Position numbers and translations under genes: made by a program | Shown: positions 47,063-58,959 of the stretch, piece after piece | How positions within the stretch are numbered: position 1 is the stretch's first letter | Layout of the letters: the number at the start of each line of letters is the position of its first letter | The notes under the pieces: model-generated | Database searches by the model: none | What the model was told of the DNA's origin: nothing | The model's input: only the letters and a program-made list of their open reading frames with translations | Origin: Camelus bactrianus | Taxonomy: Eukaryota; Chordata; Mammalia; Artiodactyla; Camelidae | Direction of reading: 5' to 3' | Assembly: GCF_048773025.1 (NCBI RefSeq) | Contig: NC_133544.1 | Location: forward strand, 67,237,501-67,301,500 | Length of the DNA: 64,000 nt

Positions 47063-48442
47063 TTGGTTTAGCTTTTTTCTTGGTTTTTTAATCTTTATTT
47101 CCTCTGTGATCTTTATTATTTCCTTCTACTGAATTTGGGCTTTGTTTGTTCTTTTGCTAATTCTTTTAGGTGGTAGGTTAAGTAAGCACTGCTTCTGTGT
47201 TTTCTTGTTTCTTTGGGCAGAACTGTGTAGCAGTGAACTTCCCTCTTACAACTTCTTTTGCTGCATTCCATAGATTTTGTCAAGTTGTGTTCTCTTTTGC
47301 ATTTGTTTCAAGGTATTTTCTGATTTCCTTTAAATTTCATTTAATTTCTTTAACTTCTGACTTCCTCTTTAATTGGTTTTTTGTAGCATGTTGTTTAGTC
47401 TCCACGTATTTCTTCTTGTCCCATTCTTCTTTCTGTGGTTGATTTCTAGTTTTATGCTGTTGTGGTTGGAAATAATGCTTGATGTAACTTCTACCCTCTT
47501 AAATTTGTTGAGGCTTGTTTTGTGACCCAGTATATGGTCTACCCTGAAGAATATTCCATGTGCACTTGAAAAGGATGTGTCTTCTGCTTTTTTAGGATGT
47601 AGTGTCCTGCAGATATCAAGTCCAACTAGTCTACTGTGTCACTCAGGACTTCTGTTGCCACATGATCTGTCCATTGATGTCAGTGGGGTGTTAAAGTCTA
47701 CTACTGTTATTGTATTATTGTCAGTTTCTCCTTTATGTATCTGTCTGCTCCTATATTGGGTGAGTATATGGTATGAGTGTAATATCCTCTTCTTGTGGTA
47801 ATCCCATTATATAAGGTCCTTCTTTGTCTTTGTTTTAAAGTCATTTTTTTCTGATTTGAGCATTATAACTCCTACTTTCTTGTCATTTCCATTTGCATGA
47901 AATTTGCCCTGAAGTGTGTGTCTCTTCTAGGCAGCATATTGAAGAGTCTTATTTGTAATCCAATGAGCTACCCTGTTATCTTTTGATTGGAGCATTTAGT
48001 CCATTGACACTTAAAATAATTAATAGGTATGTACTTATTGCCATTTGTTTTCTAGTTGTTTTTGTAATTTTTCTTTCTTTTGTGTCTTCATTTTGTGCTT
48101 TGTTTTCCCCTGTCTGGTTTGATGATTTTCTATAGTACGCTTGAGTTCCTTTTTTTGTTTGCTTTTGTGTATCTATTAGAGGTTTTTGAGTTGAGGTTAC
48201 TCTGGTGGTCATGTATGTTGATCCAAAATTATATCTGCTTGCTTTAAATTGATAAATTATTTTCTCTCCTCCTTCTGGAACCCCTGTTATGCATAGATTG
48301 GCACATTATATATTATCCCATAGATCTTCTGTATTGTTTTTTTTTTTTTCATTTGCCTTTCTGTCTGCTGTTCTGATTGGGTGATTTCCATCTATCTTCC
48401 AAATCACTTGTGTGGTTTTGTGTGTGTGTCATTTAGTCAGTT

Positions 48443-48476
48443 ATGCACTAATTCTAGTTATGCACTAATTCTAGAT
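48443..48476. repeat. 17-bp tandem duplication inside L1
   Basis: TTATGCACTAATTCTAG occurs twice in direct succession in the decayed ORF1 region of the antisense L1. It is a local slippage event. Confidence 0.9.
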
Positions 48477-50289
48477 TGCTTTTTATCTCAGAAATTGAAT
48501 TATCTATTATGATTGGGTCATCTTTATAGTTTATAGTTCCTTGTTAAAAGGATCCAGGTTTATTTTGATACTTTTTAAATTCAGCATATTTACTACTAAC
48601 ATTTTTAACTCAATGTCTGGAAGACAGTTTCATTATTTTTTCAGGGGTTGTCTCTTGCTTTTCCAATTGTGAGTGGGTCTTCTGCATTTTAACCTTCTCT
48701 GTCTCTATGAATGTAGGAGAAATGGTACCTACTGTGGTGTCAAAGGATTTTTGTACGGTGGAAGCATTCTTAGGTAACCTTGTGTGCCCAGCATCTTCAG
48801 TGCGTGAGGGTTGGCTTGGATGTGGATGCCAGTCATGTCTTTCCTCACAGTGTGTGGCAGGACTTCCTCTATGCTCCATGGCTGCTGCCATGTCAGGGGC
48901 AAGGTCTGCTCCACTGTTGCTAGAGCAGAAAACCTGAGCTTTGGGCTCAGGCAGACTGTTCTCATTATGTTTTTCCTTGTCTCTGAACTGGAGCCTTTGC
49001 CCCAAAGGAGGGGAGTGGTAAAATGAAGCTCATGTGCGCACAGAGGTCTGATGCACTGCCTGTGTAGGTGTCTGCAGCTCTCCTCAAAATCAGCCCACAG
49101 TCGCATCCCTTTCCCTGTTGGGGTTGGCCCAGGTCTAGTGCAAGGTTGTGGCATGCAGTAGGTAGGACCAGAGCATTCATTAGCCTGGGACTGGGGGGTC
49201 AGGGTGTTGTGGTTACAGGAATTGAAGGGGCTGTGCCGCCACCAGAGGTCTGGGCTGCTTCTGGGGCACCAGCTGACCCTGCTGTACCTGAACCACATCC
49301 TGCCCCCCCGCTTCCTCTACATCCCTAGAGTCTCTTCCCAGGAACTGCCTGCCCCAGGTCTAGTGCAAAGCTGTGGGATGGAGTGAGCAGGGGCAGAGTG
49401 TTAGCTCTGCTGGGAAAGGGGATGCAGGCATACTGGTTACAGGTGCAAATGACTGTGCTGCCCTCAGAGGTCTGCACTGCTCACATGGCACTGGCTGAGC
49501 AAGCACCAAAAATAGCCACTGCTACTGTTCCTCTGGCCCACAGCCCAGGTCCCCTGGCCATCTCTCCAGCACTAGATCTTTTCCAAGGACCCTAGAACCT
49601 GGGCCCAGCTATGATGTTCAATGAGTGGGGCTGGGGTGTGTGGTAAGGTGGCAGGAGCCAGTGTGGTGTTCTCACTGCCGTGCACCTACACACTCCTTGC
49701 CAGTGGAGTCTAGGCTTCTGCAGCCCTTCTGCCTGTCACAGTGCTTATCCCAGCAGCCAAGGGGGCTTGTTAATTCCTCCAGGTGGGACGGGGATGCCCA
49801 GTCATGGCTAAACCCACTCGCACCGCCCAGTGGGGATCTGCCCCTTGCATCTCCCTTTTCCCCTTAGACTCCTCCCAGGGGCCCAGGTTCTGACCTAGTG
49901 GTTTCTGCCCTCCACCCCCAACCCAGTCACGAGGAAATCTTTCTGGCAGCACTGGTTGTATAAGAGTTCTACCGGTTTCCAGTTACTTTCCTATGAGAAT
50001 TGTTCCATATGTAGATGTATTTTTGAGGTTTTCACAGGGGAGTTGAGCTCCACCATCTTCATCCCCCTCTCCAGCCATTCTTTATCTCTGAGGAAAATGA
50101 GATCCTAAATTGGGGTTTTGTAACCGCTGGTGGAGAAAAGGAATCAAAAAGGTGAGCCTAGGAATTTACTGTAAAAGCATAAGCCTGCATTTTCTACTGT
50201 AGTAGGAAAGACACTGACCCCCACTGAAGCTGTGCCTTGGAAAGCAATTGAACTTGCTTTTTCAGTGGTTAGAATAGAGCTTTGACTAA

Positions 50290-50700
50290 TATAATAGTAT
50301 GCAGGTGTTAACAATGGAATAGTATTCAGCCTTTAAAAGAAAATTCTATGCTGTAACACTGATGAACACTGAAGCCAAGATGCTAAGTGTTCCTCAGTCA
50401 CAGAAAAACAAATATTATATGAGTACATTTATATGCAATGCATATAGAAGTCAAATTCATAGAGATAAAGAATAGAATGATGGTTGCCCAGGGGGTGGCT
50501 GGTGGAGAGAGGGAGTCAGAGTAGCTGTTTAATGGGTATGGAATTATTTAGCAACATGGAAACATTCTGGAGCTGAAAGGCAACAATGGTTCAACTAGAT
50601 GAATGTGCCTAATGCCACAAGACTGCACATTTATAAGTGGTTCAAAGGGGTAATTGTATATTATGTATATTTTACAGTGATTAAAAATTAATTATATAAG
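50290..50700 (+). mobile_element. Old L1 3' end
   Basis: CAATGGAATAGTATTCAGCC, ATAGAAGTCAAATTCATAGA, GAATGATGGTTGCCCAGGGG, then TGCACATTTATAAGTGGTTC and an A/T-rich end follow the older L1M 3' end. It lies directly beyond the 5' end of the antisense L1. Confidence 0.8.
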
Positions 50701-50724
50701 TTAAGGGTTTGTAGAAATAGAAAT

Positions 50725-50930
50725 TCCAGGTGCCATGTGTAGTGTTTTACATCAATTGCAGTTTGTTTAATCCTGATAATACTATGGAGGTAGTGATTAC
50801 TACTATACTACCCATTTTACAGAAAAGAAAATTAGTGCTTGGAAAAGTTAAATTTCTCATGTAATTGGTAAGTAGAGAAAGCAGAATTCAGACACTCCTG
50901 AGAAACACTCTCAGCCACTATCCTCTCTAA
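50725..50930 (-). repeat. MIR SINE, antisense
   Basis: TTTAATCCTGATAATACTAT, CTACCCATTTTACAGAAAAG and a diverged 'ttaaatttctcatgtaattggtaag' core follow MIR backwards. Confidence 0.75.
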
Positions 50931-51089
50931 AATCAGAGATAGTATTAGCTGACTCAGGAGGAAGGGGAATGTGTAAATAATACATCTCTGCTCTTTTAAA
51001 CTTGATAAAACAAAATGTTAAGTATCTAGCCCAAGAGTATTAGAGCCAATAGTACTTCTGGAAAAGCTAAAGAAACCAATTGACTGGAG

Positions 51090-51126
51090 ATATATATAGA
51101 CATATATATATATCTATATATATATC
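51090..51126. repeat. TA-rich microsatellite
   Basis: TATATATA runs are broken by GAC and CT. A simple repeat. Confidence 0.85.
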
Positions 51127-52084
51127 CTTCAAGGATCTGCTAATACGTACCTTCTGGAATTTTCTTCATTCTACAGATGAGATGAAGTAGGATATAACAA
51201 GGCATAAATGAGTAGGAGTTGGTGAGAACCACACGAGGAATACTATAAGACGAAGAAAAGCAGTCATTTAGTCTACCTCAGAGTAGTTATCCTAAATAAA
51301 GTAAGCTTGTAATGAATGAATCAATCTGGAACTTTATCTGATAAGGTAAAAAAGCATCCTTGCCCCAGAAAAGGCTATTTAACCAAACTGGATCACACAG
51401 TGCTAGAATTTCCAGAGCCTTCTACCAATATTGTGGTATGTCCATTGCTTGATTTGAGGCCAAACTGAGATCCAGCTGGACCTCATTTAGAGTCGTTTTG
51501 AAGATACTTGCTATTGAAATTAAATCCTGCTCAGAGAGTATTTTATTGTTAGTGAAAGAACCGCCTATGAATAAATAATTGTGCTCAATTCTCATGCTGG
51601 CCCGAACCAGGAATACAAAGAAAATGCCCTCACTCACGCTTGGTTCAGGTTCCAGGAGACATCAGGAGTTACCAAATTACTTTGCCCTCTTTCAAACTTC
51701 CAGCCTAGTTCCAAATAACAGAATGGTTTAGTCACCTTTGAGACATTATTGAATTTAGGGGATTTGTCCCACAGATGAAGAAAGCGGGACTAAGCAGAGA
51801 GTGTGCTAACCTAGAAAGTCAGAGCACCCCTGCTTCTCAGCTTTCACTTCTGGTTTTGTGTGTCAGTTAAGAGAACACTGACCTCACCCAGCTCTCCCTG
51901 GGGCCATCTTACAGTCTCACCAGAGAGGCCCTTTCTGTTGTGAGTCCCTCTTCTCACTGGTCCCCACCCAATGGTAACTTAGATTATCTTTTAGTGCAGA
52001 CTTTAATCTATATGCCCAGATTTTAATCTGCATGCCCTTGAATGAGAAGTCATGACCTTAAGAACTACAGGGGCAGCAAAGCCT

Positions 52085-52290
52085 AAGAAAAACACATCTT
52101 TGGCTTTAGGGTTAGACTCCACCTTCTATCCCAGCTCTGCCACCTACTAAGCTGTGACCTAACGCAAGTTACAACATGCTAAACCTCGGACCCTCATCTA
52201 AAGATGGAGGTAAATCTCTAAACAGAGTGCCTAAAGGTTGTCAAAGGTACAACAAAATAAGGCAGAAGTTCCTGATACAAAGTAAGTATT
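52085..52290 (+). repeat. MIR SINE
   Basis: ATCCCAGCTCTGCCACCTAC, TAAGCTGTGACCTAACGCAA and, further on, GAGTGCCTAAAGGTTGTC and ACAAAGTAAGTATTTCC follow MIR in forward order. Confidence 0.7.
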
Positions 52291-53014
52291 TCCTTCTAAT
52301 AAGCAAAGCAGTACTGATTCTCTTTCTGTTGGGATCCATCCCCTCCTGACCTTCCCAACGGGACAGAATTGTCCCGTCTCCTCAACCCAAGCCTTGTCAC
52401 TGTATTACCAAGTTTGCATGTGAACTGATGTCTTTTGGCCCTTCTCATTCTTCTAGGTGACACTTTTTTTTCAGTTCTAGTCACCTCACAACCATGTATC
52501 GCTGACATGGACTTTCTGCACTTCACTTTGCTCATCTATTTGGACTAGATGCTTTTCAGGATGCCCAGTTCTAAATCCCAGAGGGAATTTAGGATTCTCT
52601 GAGCTGCTATTACAGAAATCATCTTGTAAGTCCTTGTCTTCAAGACACAATATACCAAGAAGGAAACCCTCCATGAATGGAAATGGAGGGGCACTGACAG
52701 TCACTCAGTCTTTGAGAGTGGGTCATTGAAGTTTAGAAATGAAGATTGGTTCTTAAGACATTTCTCAAGACAAATGTTTAAATAGCAAGAAGGGTTCTGG
52801 TGTGGCAAAGAAAAAGAGCCTCTACCATGTGGCAGGATGGCCCACGTGAGAACCATGCAACGTAAATAGGACTTACCTGCAACTGGATATACGGCAGGGT
52901 GTACTCCAGGCAGCAGGAAGGTGTGTGTGCATAAACATCCCCATGTCAAACTTGGATACAGTCTCCACTGAGGACAACTAGTAAAGCAGGGTAATACTTT
53001 AATTAGGGGGACAA

Positions 53015-53235
53015 AAGTGGAAATCAGAGACCACTATAATTTTAACTCCCCAAAAGGGCATTTTAAGTAGCAGGGGGTATCTGGTAATATCTGGCAGCAT
53101 TTTAACTGGGAAGAGGTTCTGTTGGTGTCTATTGGGAAGAGGCTGAGATACTAAATATCCTGTAAAACACAGGAAATACCTTCCCAGTAAAGAATTATCC
53201 AGCTTAAAATGTCAACAGTGCCAGGTACAATAATA
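53015..53235. mobile_element. MER20-type hAT-Charlie DNA transposon
   Basis: Text matches MER20: GGTAATATCTGGCAGCATTT, GGTGTCTATTGGGAAGAGGC, AATATCCTGTAAAACACAGG, AAAGAATTATCCAGC and AATGTCAACAGTGCCAGG. It is a short non-autonomous element with degraded ends. Confidence 0.75.
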
Positions 53236-53935
53236 CCAGACTGCTGCCTTTGTTCTCAGGTGCCTGGGACAGATATTTTTTTTTCCCCCTGGAAGAATAG
53301 AACATCATCCTAGATCTATAAAAACAAACCCCTTTTAAAAAAATAGTCTTGCCACACAATCAAGAATAAACAAGCTTAGGAGGAGACAGTTATACACGAG
53401 AAGCAGTAGGAAAAATGTCATTAAAAGCTAATATGCAGAGGCCCCAGATATTGGAAGAAGTGTAAGTAGATTGCCAACATTTCTAAAGAACTGAAAACCA
53501 CAGAAAATTACAGAGCAGATTTAGCAGAGGGAAAAAAATGTCAGAACTGAAAAATACAATCCCAATTAAGAATGCACTGGTTGGGTATAGTAGCCAATTA
53601 GAAATAATTTAATAGAGGATTAGTGAACTGGAAGACAAATCAGAAGGAAATATTCAAAATGAAACTCAGGTAAAACACCCAAGAAGGTAAGAAAAAGTAA
53701 CTGATACAGTGAAAACAGATGTAGCCAAGCGGTTCTGGACTTGGGGATAGAATTTTCAAAAGCCAAATAAACATAGGAACCACCAGCTCCAAGAAGGGCT
53801 GAGGAACCAAAGCAATGTAAATTAAAAGCAATCTACTCCTAGACACATCATAACTTGAGGAAATTTTTTTTAAATCTTAAACGCATCCACAGGAAAAAAG
53901 ACCTTAAACTAGTGGGTCATTATAGTAGGATGGTA

Positions 53936-54495
53936 CAACTGTCCCCCCTTGTTTGCAGGGGCTGTGTTCCAAGACCCCCACTGGATGCCTGAAACCAAGT
54001 AGTTCCAAACCCTATGTGTACAAAGTTTTTTCCTATACATACCTATGATTGATAGTTTAATTTATGAATCAGGCACAGCAAGCTTTACAGTAACTAATAA
54101 AACAGAAAAGTTACACTGTAACATAAAAATTATGTGCCTATGGTCTCTTTCTCCCTCAGAATATCTTATTGTACTATTCTTACCCTACTTGAGATGATGC
54201 AGTGCCTTCATGGTGAGATGAGAGGAAGTGAGGTGAAGAGTCAAAGGGAGGATCATCTGCTTCAGGTGGTCCCAGATCCCTGGTCCATGACAGTGTCGAT
54301 GGCTGGGGATCTCCTGAGCAAGACAGAGCTGGACAGGGAGGGATTACCGTGCTACTCAGAACAGCGCCAAATTTAAAACGTAGACAATCCCAGAAATAAA
54401 CAATTCCTATGTAGTATTTTCTGAACTACACATGGTTCACTGTGGGTAACTGAAACCACGGGAAGCGAAACCACAGATAAGGGGCTAGTACTACA
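53936..54495. mobile_element. Tigger-family DNA transposon (Tigger3/MER8-like), non-autonomous
   Basis: The left end CAACTGTCCCCCCTTGTTTG follows a TA. The right end reads GAAACCACAGATAAGGGGCT, close to the left end's reverse complement. Inside lie GTTCCAAGACCCCCACTGGA and TGCCTGAAACCA. It has the TA-target, Tc1/mariner-like layout of Tigger, with no transposase frame. It sits inside the old L1. The exact subfamily is from memory. Confidence 0.75.
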
Positions 54496-55449
54496 GATTT
54501 AAACTCACAGCAGTGATTATATTAGGAAAATAGATTATTTACTCCAATTAAATTCTGTCAGCTGAATTTCTTGGAGGAAAAAAGCCCTTGTATTTGACAA
54601 GATATTTATGGATTCCAAAAAGGTTAAAGTCAAAGGATGATAAAGTGTACAAATGTATCATTTAAAGTTTCAGGAATTGAGCTGACAGCTAATTTTATAA
54701 GCTAAACAATGAAATCCAGGAGATAATGGCATGATTTATTCAGTATTCAAGAAAATGAGACTTTTTGAAGCCCTGTCCTAGAACTAATGTAGCTATATTA
54801 GCATCATTTAAGGCTACTGGAAGGTAGAAAGCATTACTGTAGATTAAAAAGGGGACATTTCACAATGATAAAAGACTTACCAGGAAAATAATTTTAGATT
54901 TTAATCATCTCATGACATATCCTCGGAATACTAGAGGAAAAACAGAACCATAAAGAGAAATAGACAAATTCAAACTATGAGAATAACTAATAAAACACAA
55001 AAGAAATAAGATTTGAACAAGACATTTTCAAAAATTGATTGTTATTAGGCCATAAGACAAGTCTCAAAAGGAACTGAATCTACTTAATTACATTTTCACA
55101 AAGCATATTCAACTAATCATTTTTAAGCTAGAATACTTCCATAAATGTAGAGATTCACTTCTAAATAACCAGCAGGTAAAAATAAATCATGATGTAAATT
55201 AGAAGATAATTTGAGCTCAGTAGTTTGAGGAAAAATCATGTAGAATGTAGTAAAATCAGTGTTTATACATTTAAGATAGTAACTTCTACATACAAAAGAC
55301 AGATCAATTTTAATGAGCTAACATCTACCAAGGAATTAGAAAAACGGTGAATTTGAAAGGTTAAAATACTGACAAAGCCAAAATTTGATTCTTTAAAGAG
55401 TCTAATAAACTTTTCAAACTTTGGACAAGACGATCAAATCAGAGAGACA

Positions 55450-55997
55450 TACAAGAAACCAGTATCAAACATGGAAACAGCCTAAATGTCCATCAACAGG
55501 TGACTGGATAAAGAAGAGGTGGTATATTTATACAATGGACTACTACTCAGCCATAAAAACCAACAACATAACGCCATTTGCAGCAACATGGATGCTCCTG
55601 GAGAATGTCATTCTAAGTGAAGTAAGCCAGAAAGAGAAAGAAAAATACCATATGAGATCGCTCATATGTGGAATCTAAAAAACAAAAACAAAAACAGCAA
55701 CAACAAAAAAAACAAAGGATAAATACAAAACAGAAATAGACTCACAGACATAGAATACAAACTTGTGGTTGCCAAGGGGGCGGAGGGTGGGAAGGGATAG
55801 ACGGGATTTCAAAATTGTAGAATAGATAAACAAGATTATACTGTATAGCACAGGGAAATATACACAAGATCTTATGGTAGCTCACCGAGAAAATGTGACA
55901 ATGAATATATAAATGTTCATGTATAACTGAAAAATTGTGCTGAACACTGGAATTTGACAACATTGTAAAATGATTATAAATCAATAAATGTTAAAAA
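55450..55997 (+). mobile_element. Young L1 3' end, 5'-truncated
   Basis: It begins inside the end of ORF2 (CAGCCTAAATGTCCATCAAC; peptide KQPKCPSTGDWIKKRWYIYT) and runs through GGAATCTAAAAAACAAAAAC and TAGACTCACAGACATAGAAT. It ends with GATTATAAATCAATAAATG and an A tail. The tail is nearly the same as the copy at 44638-44854 but inverted. It interrupts the old + strand L1. Confidence 0.85.
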
Positions 55998-58249
55998 AAT
56001 AATGAAAGTAGGGACATGGGATATTAATACATATGCTGTAGAAGGTAAGAGAATTATTGAAAAACTGTATACCAATATGTCTTAAAACATAAGTAAAATG
56101 GAAAATTTAATATCCAATTAACCAAAAACTAAGAATAGAGTATCTGAATTTTTTTATTAAAGAAATTGAACATAATTAGAAGTCCAAACACAAAGCTTTC
56201 ACTAGCAAAACTAATTTAGGGAAAAGAACACCAATCTTCCAGAGAATTAAAAAAAAAAGATGACAGATCAGCCAAGATGGCCAAGACCCTGAGCTCACCT
56301 CTGCTCGTGGGCACACCACAATTACAACTGTTTACAGAACAACCGTCCATGAAAAAGACCAGAACATACCAGAAAAGATCTACAACTAAAGATATGAAGA
56401 AGGAGCCAAAACGAGACAGGTAGGAAGGGCCAAATCACAGTACAGCCCAGTCCCATACACTCGGGTGGATGGACCACAAAAAGGAAAAGGACAGTGGCAG
56501 AGGCCTTCCCCAAGCAGTGAGGGGTCTGAGCCCCACATCGAGCTCCTCAGCCCCAGGGGTCCTGCATCAGGAAGACAAGCCCCCAGAATGCTTGGCTCTG
56601 AAGGCCACTGGAACTTACTCTGGGAGTCCCAGAGGGCTAAAGGAAATAGACTCCATTCTCAAAGGGTGCACACAAAAATCTCACATGTTTAGGGACCCAG
56701 GCAAGCAGGAGAAATCTGAAATGAATCTGGATCAGACCTACCTTGTGATCTTTCAGAGTCTCCCAGAGAGGCAGGGGACAACTGGAGCTCCCCCTGGGGA
56801 CACAGACACTGGTGGCAGTCATTTTGGGGAGGTTGTTCCACCACATGGACACTGGTGCTAGCAAGCACCACTGTGGAATCCTCCCTCTAGCTTGTTAGCC
56901 TCAGAACCCAGTCTCGCCCCTTCCCAAGGGCCTGTAGACACCAGGGAAGGGGCCCAGCCCCAGGAAATGGTAGCCCCCCAGTCTGCAGACCCAGCCCATC
57001 CACCAGCAAGCCAGCACCAGCCCAGGGACCAACCACCAGCAGGCCAACACAAGCTTCAGGACATCCTGGACTCCACAGCCAGCTGTGTCAGCAATCAGCC
57101 CCACCCACCAGCAGTCTAACAGCAGCTCTGGGTCCCCCGAGCCCTATGGCCATACCCTAGGACTCAGTTCTGCTTGCCAGTGGCCAGGCAGTAGCCCCAG
57201 CACCTGGCAGTAGCCCCAGGACCTGTGGGGAGCTGCAGCCAGCCACTCTGTGACCTAGCCCTGCCAGCCAGTGGTCAGTAGCCTATGCAAAATTTAAGTC
57301 TTAGCAATCAACGAGACCAGGGGGCCAACCAAGACTACCGAAGTACCCACAGTCACCAGCCCACCACAGCAGAAGGACCCAAGCAGCCCACACAGGGGGC
57401 AGCCCTAGAGCACAGAGCTCTGGTGACGAGAGGACAGCATGCTGCTGGGACCCATGGGTCATCTCCTACAAAGGCCACTTCTGCAAGGTTGGGAAATGTA
57501 ACCAACCTACCAGATACTAGAAATAGAAACAGAAATTTAGGCAAAATGAATTAACAGGAACACGTTACAAACAAGTAAGAGAAACCGCCAGAAGAAGAAA
57601 GATTATTGAAGAACTCAGGAGAAGACTAGGTGAACAGATCAAGATGTTAGAATTTTTTAAACCGAGAGTTGGAAAATATATAGAAACGAACAGATGAAGG
57701 GTAACTGAAATGACAAAGATGCTAGAAGGTACTAACAGACTAAATGACGCATTCCTTTGTTTCAGTAAGCCAGAAGACAGCAATGGAACCACTGATGCTG
57801 AACAGAAAGAAAAGAACTTAGGACAGTTTACAAGACCTCTGGGACAACATCAGGCATACTTACGTTTGCAGGGTCCTGGAAGAAGAGAGAGTGGACAGGG
57901 ATAGAATATATTTGAAGACCTAATAGCTGAATACTTCCCAAATCTGGGAAAGCAAACAAACATCCAAGTCTAGGAAGCATAGAGAATCTAGACTAGATTG
58001 ATCCAAAGAGGACTACACCAAGACACACTGTCATTCAAGCGGCAAAAATCAAAGATAAAGAGAATATTAAAAGCGTCAAAGGAAAACAAACAAGTTACAG
58101 ACAGGGGAACTCCCATAAGGCTATCTATCAGATGACTTTTTAGCTGAAACTCTGCAGGCCAGGAGGGAGTGGCATGATATATTTAGTGACGATAAAGATA
58201 AACCTACAACCAACAATACTCTACGTGGCAAGGCTCTCATTTAGATTGG

Positions 58250-58367
58250 ATAAAGTGGTAGAGCATGTGCTTAGCATGCACAAGGTCCTGGGTTCAATCC
58301 CCAGTACCTCCATTAAAAAAAAATAAAAAATAAACCTAATTACCTCCCCTCCCCCCAAAAAACAAAC
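58250..58367 (+). mobile_element. Camelid tRNA-derived SINE inside L1 ORF1
   Basis: GTGGTAGAGCATGTGCTTAG, then B-box GGTTCAATCCC (58291-58301), CCAGTACCTCCATTAAAA, an A-rich tail and TAAACCTAATTACCTCCCC. The first part of the tRNA-like head is missing or changed. Flanks CATTTAGATTGGA and AACAGATTTGATA resemble a duplicated L1 target. The SINE is younger than its host L1. Confidence 0.9.
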
Positions 58368-58924
58368 AGATTTGATACGGAGATGAGCAGTTTCACAGAC
58401 AAGCAAAAGCCAAGTTCAATGTCACTAAACCAGCTTTGTGAAAAAAGTTAAACAGATTTCTAAGCAAAAAAGAGGCCATAACTAAAAACATGAGAATCAC
58501 AAAAGGAAAATCAGTGAAGGCAAATCCACAGTAAAGGTAGAAAATCCAACAAGCATAAAAGTGAATAGGAAGATTAAAATAAAGTAGTAAAATTATCTAT
58601 ATCCACAGTAAGCAGTTAAGGGCTACATCGAACAATTAAATGTAAACTATGATGTCAAAAACAGTAATCATGAAGAGAGTACAAATGCAGGGTTGTTAAA
58701 ATTAAAATTAAGAGATCAGCAACTTACATCACGTATGCAGAGAGGACTTTATGTAAACCTCATGGTAACCACAAACCAAAAATTTACGCTAGATAAACAC
58801 AAAAGAGAAAGAAGTCTAAACATAACACTCGAGAGTCATCAAATCTCAAGGGAAGAGAAGAAAGGAACAGAAACACTACCAAAAACACCACCAAAACAAT
58901 TAACAAAATGGCAATGAAAACATA

Positions 58925-58959
58925 TTACTTTAAATGTAAATGGACTTTAAATGTAAATG
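58925..58959 (+). repeat. 17-bp tandem duplication at the start of L1 ORF2
   Basis: ACTTTAAATGTAAATGG occurs twice in succession, where one copy belongs to the conserved 'LNVNGLN' start of L1 ORF2. The extra unit shifts the frame. Confidence 0.85.

Larger units (their letters stand above)
43850..50075 (-). mobile_element. Near full-length LINE-1, antisense, decayed
   Basis: Read on the - strand it has a GC-rich 5' UTR (about 50075-48700), a short ORF1-like part (about 48690-48220) and ORF2 (about 48210-44400), then the 3' UTR and an A/T-rich tail at 43850. ORF2 starts near a peptide ending ILSVNGLNAPIKR (48010-47976). The reverse-transcriptase part reads [19 protein letters not shown] and [17 protein letters not shown] at 46355-46675, matching L1. 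No frame is longer than about 190 codons, so many stops and frameshifts have accumulated. The ORF1 part looks too short, suggesting an internal deletion. A younger L1 fragment interrupts it at 44638-44854. Confidence 0.85.
50931..53014. other. Intergenic segment without genes
   Basis: Only a (TA)n-type tract near 51090-51126 and a MIR fragment at 52085-52290 are recognisable. The short open frames here, such as 51422-51637 on the - strand, resemble no known protein. Confidence 0.6.

Noticed and set aside
48610-49298. Overlapping - strand open frames of 131 and 189 codons
   Set aside because: They fall in the GC-rich 5' UTR and ORF1 start of the antisense L1 and are repeat-derived.
56469-57554. 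Several Pro/Gln-rich open frames
   Set aside because: They come from the GC-rich 5' UTR of the + strand L1. The proline richness reflects CCA/CAG-rich DNA.
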